In this document: piece after piece, positions 59,047 to 64,000 of the stretch | Position numbering within the stretch: position 1 is the first letter of the stretch | How the letters are laid out: every line of letters starts with the position of its first letter | DNA from: Agapanthus africanus | Lineage: Eukaryota; Streptophyta; Magnoliopsida; Asparagales; Amaryllidaceae | Assembly: GCA_030015575.1 (NCBI GenBank) | Contig: JASDDO010000016.1 | Location: 460,054,141-460,118,140 of the forward strand | Direction of reading: 5' to 3' | DNA: 64,000 bases | Notes under the pieces: model-generated | The model's input: the letters and a program-made list of their open reading frames with translations, nothing else | Told to the model about the DNA's origin: nothing | Databases searched by the model: none | Translations under genes and position numbers: made by a program

Positions 59047-59783
59047 TGATTGGTTCGTGAAAGTTGTGTCTATGTAAATACCGCAATCAAGACGGTGTCG
59101 TAAATAGCTAGCCGCAATGAGTATGGGTCGTCCGCAGGGAAACGGTGAATTTCTTATCTTGTTTTAGACGAGTTGATAGTAGAAAGGTGAGATATTTGTC
59201 GTTTTAAATTAGGATGGTTAGAAAATTTTATAATAGAAAGGCTTGTAGGGTTTATAGGATTTAGTAGTTAATAGATGGATTTTTAAAAATAATTCTTTTT
59301 ATCTTTTAATTATTTAATACTAGAGAGATAGCGATGAATGTGGATTAGGGTTCTTGGAGAAAATTAGGGTTTCCTACTACTGACCCTTGTCCTTCTATTA
59401 TCTCTATTTATCTCGGGCCCTTAACAAAACGATTATTAACGAATCTCAAATCGTGGTCGTGACTATCATGAAGTGATAGCGCGCCCGATAAGAGGGTTAA
59501 TATTCATTTTGCTAAAATTTATAAAAATTAAAACTTTAAAAAGAATTTAAATTATAGTTTTTATCTATTATTCTACCCCACCCTACAAACCCTAGCAAAC
59601 AAGAATTTAGTCGCTCATGGATATTAGCGTAGTAAAAGAGAGGTGGAATATGAATGAAACCATAATTAAAAATTTAAAGTGTAGAAAGTAATTGCGGAAT
59701 GTAATGCAGAAACTAATGCGGAAAGTAAATGCAGAAAGTAATGCGGAAAGTAATGCGAAAAGATTTAAAACAAAGAACTACCT
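59047..59783 (-). repeat. 5' LTR of element M, 3' part only
   Basis: Collinear with 53080-53811. It ends where the H-family LTR starts (TGTTCACC, 59784); the partner LTR continues ctttattgatcaac at that point, so 59784 is an insertion or rearrangement site. The rest would lie beyond 64000. Confidence 0.8.
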
Positions 59784-61700
59784 TGTTCACCGCCAAAAAC
59801 AGAGACGAACCGCGATGGATTGTCTTGCCGGGCAGATGCTATTTGGATTTATCTGTCCACCTCTCCGAAAATACCAAGTTGATTTATGGCACCGTATATC
59901 GGAGGTTTGGACGGATGAGGCTGTTGTAGCAGACTTCGTCAGATTCCCCCTCGTTTGCAAGGGGTTTTTGATTGTGGGGACACTCTTCCCTGCAAGTGCA
60001 AGCCCCTGCAATTAATTACGTTACCGCATCGCGATAACCACTTTCTCCTGCTCCGGAAGTTCACTTCGTGTCGTGTGTGTTTTTGTTTGTTTGGGTTGCT
60101 CGTGGATTGTATACGGAGACTAATTTATGATGTCGCCCGTAGGGCGTGGATTAGTCCAAATCCGTATATCTTAGATTTAGGTTTGTTTTATTTAAGAATC
60201 GTTAATCGGGTTTGAGACTAAGATCGACTTAAATGTATGTGAGCAGTTGGGACTCGGTTAGTCTTTTGTCAAGGATACGTTAATCCAATTTGAGACTAAG
60301 ACCTACTTATCAAGGTTTTAGGATCATTTTTGTTTCAGATCCAACAAGAAAGCATTTGGGCTCTGTTGCCTTAGTTTAGGGACATTTCGGTTCATTATCG
60401 CCATTTTAGGGGGCGGAGTTCTAGTTTGAGAACATCTTGGTCTATTGATCACTATTTTGGAGGTGAGATTTTAGTTTAAGGACGTCTCGGTCCGTTGATC
60501 ACCATTTTGGAGATAAGAATTTTAGTTTAAGAACGTCTCGTTCCGTTGATCACCATTTTGGAGGTGAGGTTTTAGTTTAAGGACGTCTCGGTCCGTTGAT
60601 CACCATTTTGGAGGTGAGCTTTTAGTTTAAGGACGTCTCGGTCCGTTGATCACCATTTTTGAGGTGAGGTTTTAGTTTAAAGACGTCTCGGTCCGTTGTC
60701 CATCTTTTACGCACGCGTATTTGTTACGTGACAGGATGAACGACGATAATTTGGGATGCACCCAGTTTGGGGTGCGGTTTGATTTGAGGTGTGCACGTCA
60801 GTTTGGAAGTGCACCAAAGAATTGTTGGTTGTCGGGACCCGCCACCTCTCTGAAGATGTTGAAGAATTACAACGACATATATCAAAGGTGTGAAGAGATG
60901 TACCCTTGAACCAATTCTCGTATTTGAGGAAAAAAGGAGTTAGTGGTAAACCCGGAAATCATTAGTCATATTTTGAGACTAAGATTTCCTCGAGGGGATG
61001 TGGGATGAGTGTCGTTTTGGATATCATCGGTTGGAAGATCAATAGTCGTATTTGTGACAAAGGTCAGCTTGGGAAGTCATGAGCACATGGGCTCGGATAG
61101 TCCGAATCGAAGAGGTTCTATCCTAGAGGGGACCTAGCCAATTTGGGCTTGGTCCATTTAGTTTTTGTTGAAAAGTTCCAAGCACTTGTTTGGGCTATGT
61201 ATAATCAGTCCCCTTTTTGTACAAAGAGTGCTGAGCATTTATGTAAGTTCTGACGCTCACATATAATTATGTGGGCTTTTAGTCATGAGGATTGCCCAAT
61301 AAGTGTTAAACATTTTACTCCTTCTTGTCTTTGTATGGAGTGCTAGGCACTCTTTATGGCGCCCACGTGAGGGACACGTGAAGCGCTGGGCATTGGGCAC
61401 TCTCTTTTTTATGGCACCAACGTGAGGGACACGTGAGGCGCTGGGCGCTGCCCAATGAGTGCTAAGCACTCTTCTCTTCTGTGGCGCCAACGTGAGAAAC
61501 ACGTGGGGCGTTAGGCGGCGTTCATTGAGTGCAAAGTACTCTTTCTTCTGTGATGCCCACGTGAGGGGCACGTGAGGAGCTGGGTGCTGACCGCCGCTCA
61601 TTGAGTGCTAAGCACTCCCTTTTTTTTGTGGCACCCACGTGAGGGGCATGTGAAGCGCCGAGCGCTACTCATTGAGTGCTAAGAACTCGCCTTTTTTGTG
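59784..61700 (-). mobile_element. Reverse-strand H-family LTR, 3' part
   Basis: Plus-strand start TGTTCACCGCC is the reverse complement of the family end (ggtgaaca). Then, reversed: the tccacctctccg block, the agggggatt hairpin, tacggagactaattt, 51-bp tandem repeats (60421-60690), the stem-loop block (60830-60910) and CACGTG pairs with 5-bp spacers (61364-61650). It stops inside the CACGTG array and joins a forward copy. The TATA box half is missing. Confidence 0.85.
60421..60695 (-). repeat. 51-bp tandem repeats in the reverse H-family LTR
   Basis: Five full units and a partial one of ttagtttaaggacgtctcgg-tccgttgatcaccattttgg-aggtgaggtt type. The forward copy has about four and a half units at 63690-63915. 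The left H LTR and the solo LTR have only one or two related units, so copy number changes between copies. Confidence 0.9.
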
Positions 61701-62261
61701 GCGCCTCACATGCCTTCCACGAGGGCGCCAGCGCCAGAGTTAAAAACTCTTATATTGGCGCAGCACGTGCTCCTCACGTGGGCGCCGAAGTGTAAAGAAC
61801 ATAAAGGAATTAAAATCTTAATTAGCGCCCACGTGCACAATACGTGAGCGTCGGCGCCCGCGTAGAATTAAATTATACTATCTGTTAAACAGAGCCGTTG
61901 GATCAAGAATCCAACAGAGATGATAAATCATCAGAAATACAGAATTAAATTCTGTAAGGAGAAAACATTCCCCAAATTAAATTATAGAATAAAATTCTAT
62001 TTTTGAGATATATTCCCTCAATATTTCTAAACAAGAAGGATTTCCCTCTGTAAAACAGAGAGCCGCTAGATTAAAAATTCAACGGTGATTAAAATCACCA
62101 TTTTACAGAATAAATTCTGTGCAAGGGAAAATATTTCCCCAATTTTGTTCTGTAAAATAGAAGCTCTTGGATCAAAGATCCAATGGTGGGTAAAAATCCC
62201 CAAATCAATTAGGATCTCTTAATGAGCGATTTTTTTAATTAATCAACAAACTTTCCTCTAC

Positions 62262-62269
62262 TATATAAA
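62262..62269 (+). promoter_or_regulatory. TATA box of the forward H-family LTR
   Basis: TATATAAAGGACCC, conserved family position. Confidence 0.65.
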
Positions 62270-62604
62270 GGACCCAAGATTTCAAATCTAAAAAGGAGGA
62301 ACTACCCCTAAGCTTCTAAAAACAAAGCAGAAAGCTTCAAAAAGGAAGAAAAAAGAATATCTCCCTTCTCAGAAAAAAAAACCCTAGATAAATAAAAAGA
62401 AGAGAGATCAAAGTATCTCATTTACCTATTGAAGGGTTTAACCCTTTTAAAAGAACTTAATTCTTTCTCCGGATCTGAGATCCACAAGACAAGTCTCCCA
62501 TAAGTTGAGAATTTAATTCTCATCGGGAAGAACTTGTTCTTGAGGATCAAAAATTCAGAAAAGAATTAGGAAATCGAATTCCTCAAAATAAAGCATATAA
62601 CGAA

Positions 62605-63020
62605 AAAGCCAGCGCCTCACATGCCCCTCAGGTGGGCGACACATAAAAAGGGGAGTGCTTAGCACACAATAAGCGACGGTCGGTGCCCAGCGCCTCACGT
62701 GCCCCTCATGTGGGGACCACAAAAAAAGAGAGTGCTTAGCACTCAATGAGCGGCGGTCAGAGCCCAGCGCCTCACGTGCCCCTCACGTGGGCGCCATAGA
62801 AGAAAGAGTACTTCGCACTCAATGAGCGGCGCCCCATGTGTTCCTCACGTGGGCGCCACAGAAGAAGAGTGCTTAGCACTCATTGGGCAGGGCCTAGCGC
62901 CTCACGTGTTCCTCACGTGGGTGCCATAAAAAAAAGAGAGCGCCCAGCGCCTCACGTGTCCCTCACGTGAGCGCCATAAAAAAAGAGAGTGCCCAGCGCC
63001 TCATGTGTCCCTTACGTGGG
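62605..63020. promoter_or_regulatory. Array of paired CACGTG G-boxes, 5-bp spacer
   Basis: Six or seven dyads of the form gcgcctCACGTG-N5-CACGTGggcgcc, some with CATGTG arms, alternating with gagtgcttagcactc palindromes. Box centres are 11 bp apart in every unit. Confidence 0.8.
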
Positions 63021-63689
63021 CGCCATAAAGAGTTCCTAGCACTCCATACAAAGACAAAAAGGGGTAAAGTGTTTAACACTTGTTGGGCAATCCCCATGAC
63101 TAAGAGCCTACATGATTATATATGAGCGTCAGAACTTACATAAGTGCTCAACACTCTTTGTACAAAAGGGGGACTGATTATACAGAGCCCAAACAAGTGC
63201 TTGGCACTTTTCAAAAAAAACTGAATGGACCAAGCCCAAATTGGCTAGGTCCCCTCGAGGATAGAACCTTCTTGATTTGGACCATCCGAGCGCATGTGCT
63301 CATGACTTCCCAAGCTGACCTTAGTCCCAAATACGACTATTGATCTTCCAATTGAAAATATCCAAAACAATACTCATCCCACATCCTCTCGAGGAAATCT
63401 TAGTCTCAAAATATGACTAATGATTTCCGGGTTTACCACTAACTCCTTTTTCCCTCAAATACGGGAATTGGTTCAAGGGTACATCTCTCCACACCTCTGA
63501 TATATGTCGATATAATTTCTCAACGTCTTCAGAGAAGTGGCGGTCCCGACAACCAACAATTCTTTAGTGCACTTCCAAACTGACGTGCACACCTCAAATC
63601 AAACCACACCCCAAACTGGGTGCATCCCAAATCATTGTTTTTCATCCCGTCACATAACAAATATACGTGCGCGCAAGATGGACAAAGGA

Positions 63690-63915
63690 TCGAGACGTCC
63701 TTAAACTAAAACCTCACATCCAAAATGGTGATCAACGGACTGAGACGTCCTTAAACTAAAACCTCATCTCCAAAATGGTGATCAACGGACCGAGACGTCC
63801 TTAAACTAAAACCTCACCTCCAAAATGGTGATCAACGGACCAAGACGTCCTTAAACTAAAATCTCACCTCCAAAATGGTGATCAACCGACCGAGACGTTC
63901 TCAAACTAAAACTTC
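63690..63915 (+). repeat. 51-bp tandem repeats in the forward H-family LTR
   Basis: About four and a half units containing gagacgtccttaaactaaaa and aaaatggtgatcaacgga; reverse complement of the units at 60421-60695. Confidence 0.9.
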
Positions 63916-64000
63916 GCCCCCAAAATAGCGATAATGGACTGAAATGTCCCTAAACTAAGACAACAGAGCCCAAATGCTCTCTTGTTGGATCTAAAACAAA

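Larger units (their letters stand above)
53080..59783 (-). mobile_element. Element M: minus-strand Tat/Athila-like LTR element without visible pol
   Basis: The repeats at 53080 and 59047 are direct copies of one LTR. They start tgattgg and share tctat-taaatat-tc-caatcaagacg, tagctagccgc, cgtccgcagggaaac and more over about 720 bp, until an H-family LTR cuts the second copy at 59784. Next to the 5' LTR lies a primer site resembling the tRNA-Asp site of Tat/Athila elements. The interior (54631-59027) holds an acidic protein gene but no recognisable gag-pol, so the copy looks non-autonomous. The 5' end lies beyond the right edge of the window. Confidence 0.75.
61700..64000 (+). mobile_element. 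Forward-strand H-family LTR, lacking its first bases and running off the window
   Basis: Collinear with the right LTR of H from about 51785 onward: cgagggcgccagcgccag (61719), AGAATTAAATTCT-type repeats (61860-62200), TATA box (62262-62269), palindromic leader (62280-62580), CACGTG pairs with 5-bp spacers and gcgc flanks (62605-63020), the agtgtttaacact-type palindrome (about 63068-63082), the stem-loop block (63470-63560) and 51-bp repeats (63690-63915). The TGTTC start (about 60 bp) is missing at the junction with the reverse copy. The one plus-strand frame here (63122-63343) is by-product. Confidence 0.85.

Noticed and set aside
61257..61601. 114-codon minus-strand frame in the reverse H-family LTR
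   Set aside because: Built from repeated CACGTG units; repetitive translation (HVPLTWA, HVFLTLA) follows the DNA repeat.

Overview
The window looks like intergenic DNA of a large, repeat-rich flowering-plant genome. It holds plant chromovirus (Ty3/gypsy, Tekay-like) and Ty1/copia retrotransposons, a Helitron, a plant mobile domain (PMD) gene and a Tat/Athila-type tRNA-Asp primer site. I found no intact host gene, tRNA, rRNA or CRISPR array. Nearly every base can be assigned to a transposable element or its remains. I cannot name the species.

Layout. 1-755: reverse-strand piece of a palindrome-rich LTR, interrupted by a Tekay-like solo LTR (756-3722). About 4200-7810: decayed Helitron Rep/helicase, minus strand. 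8220-9703: palindrome-rich LTR/leader-like sequence. 9704-11947 and 46937-47354: left LTR of a plus-strand element called 'H' here. Its interior (47355-51728) carries a decayed PMD-type gene and no recognisable gag-pol; its right LTR starts at 51729 and breaks off near 52680. 53080 to at least 59783: minus-strand element 'M' with a tRNA-Asp-type primer site. 59784-64000: two H-family LTRs head to head, forming a long inverted repeat.

The left H LTR contains a stack of nested insertions, most closed by exact 5-bp target duplications. A minus-strand Tekay-like chromovirus (11948-46931, CAAAT) lies in the H LTR. Copia A (19528-42967, GACGG) lies in its gag. Copia B (23346-33502, GATCG) lies in copia A's pol. 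A solo H-family LTR (38984-42419, GTAGC) lies in copia A's 5' LTR. The H family therefore appears both as the oldest host and as one of the youngest guests. The gypsy and copia reading frames are broken almost only by stop codons, with very few frameshifts, as expected from cytosine deamination of silenced DNA.

The most unusual signal is the H-family LTR. It is built from dense short palindromes whose arms vary while the central TTA/TTAA-type core is kept, and from arrays of paired CACGTG G-boxes. The two boxes are separated by exactly 4 bp in the solo LTR and 5 bp in the other copies, so their centres are one DNA helical turn apart. The PMD gene, the phased G-boxes and the large inverted LTR pair make this family the best candidate for an undescribed element.
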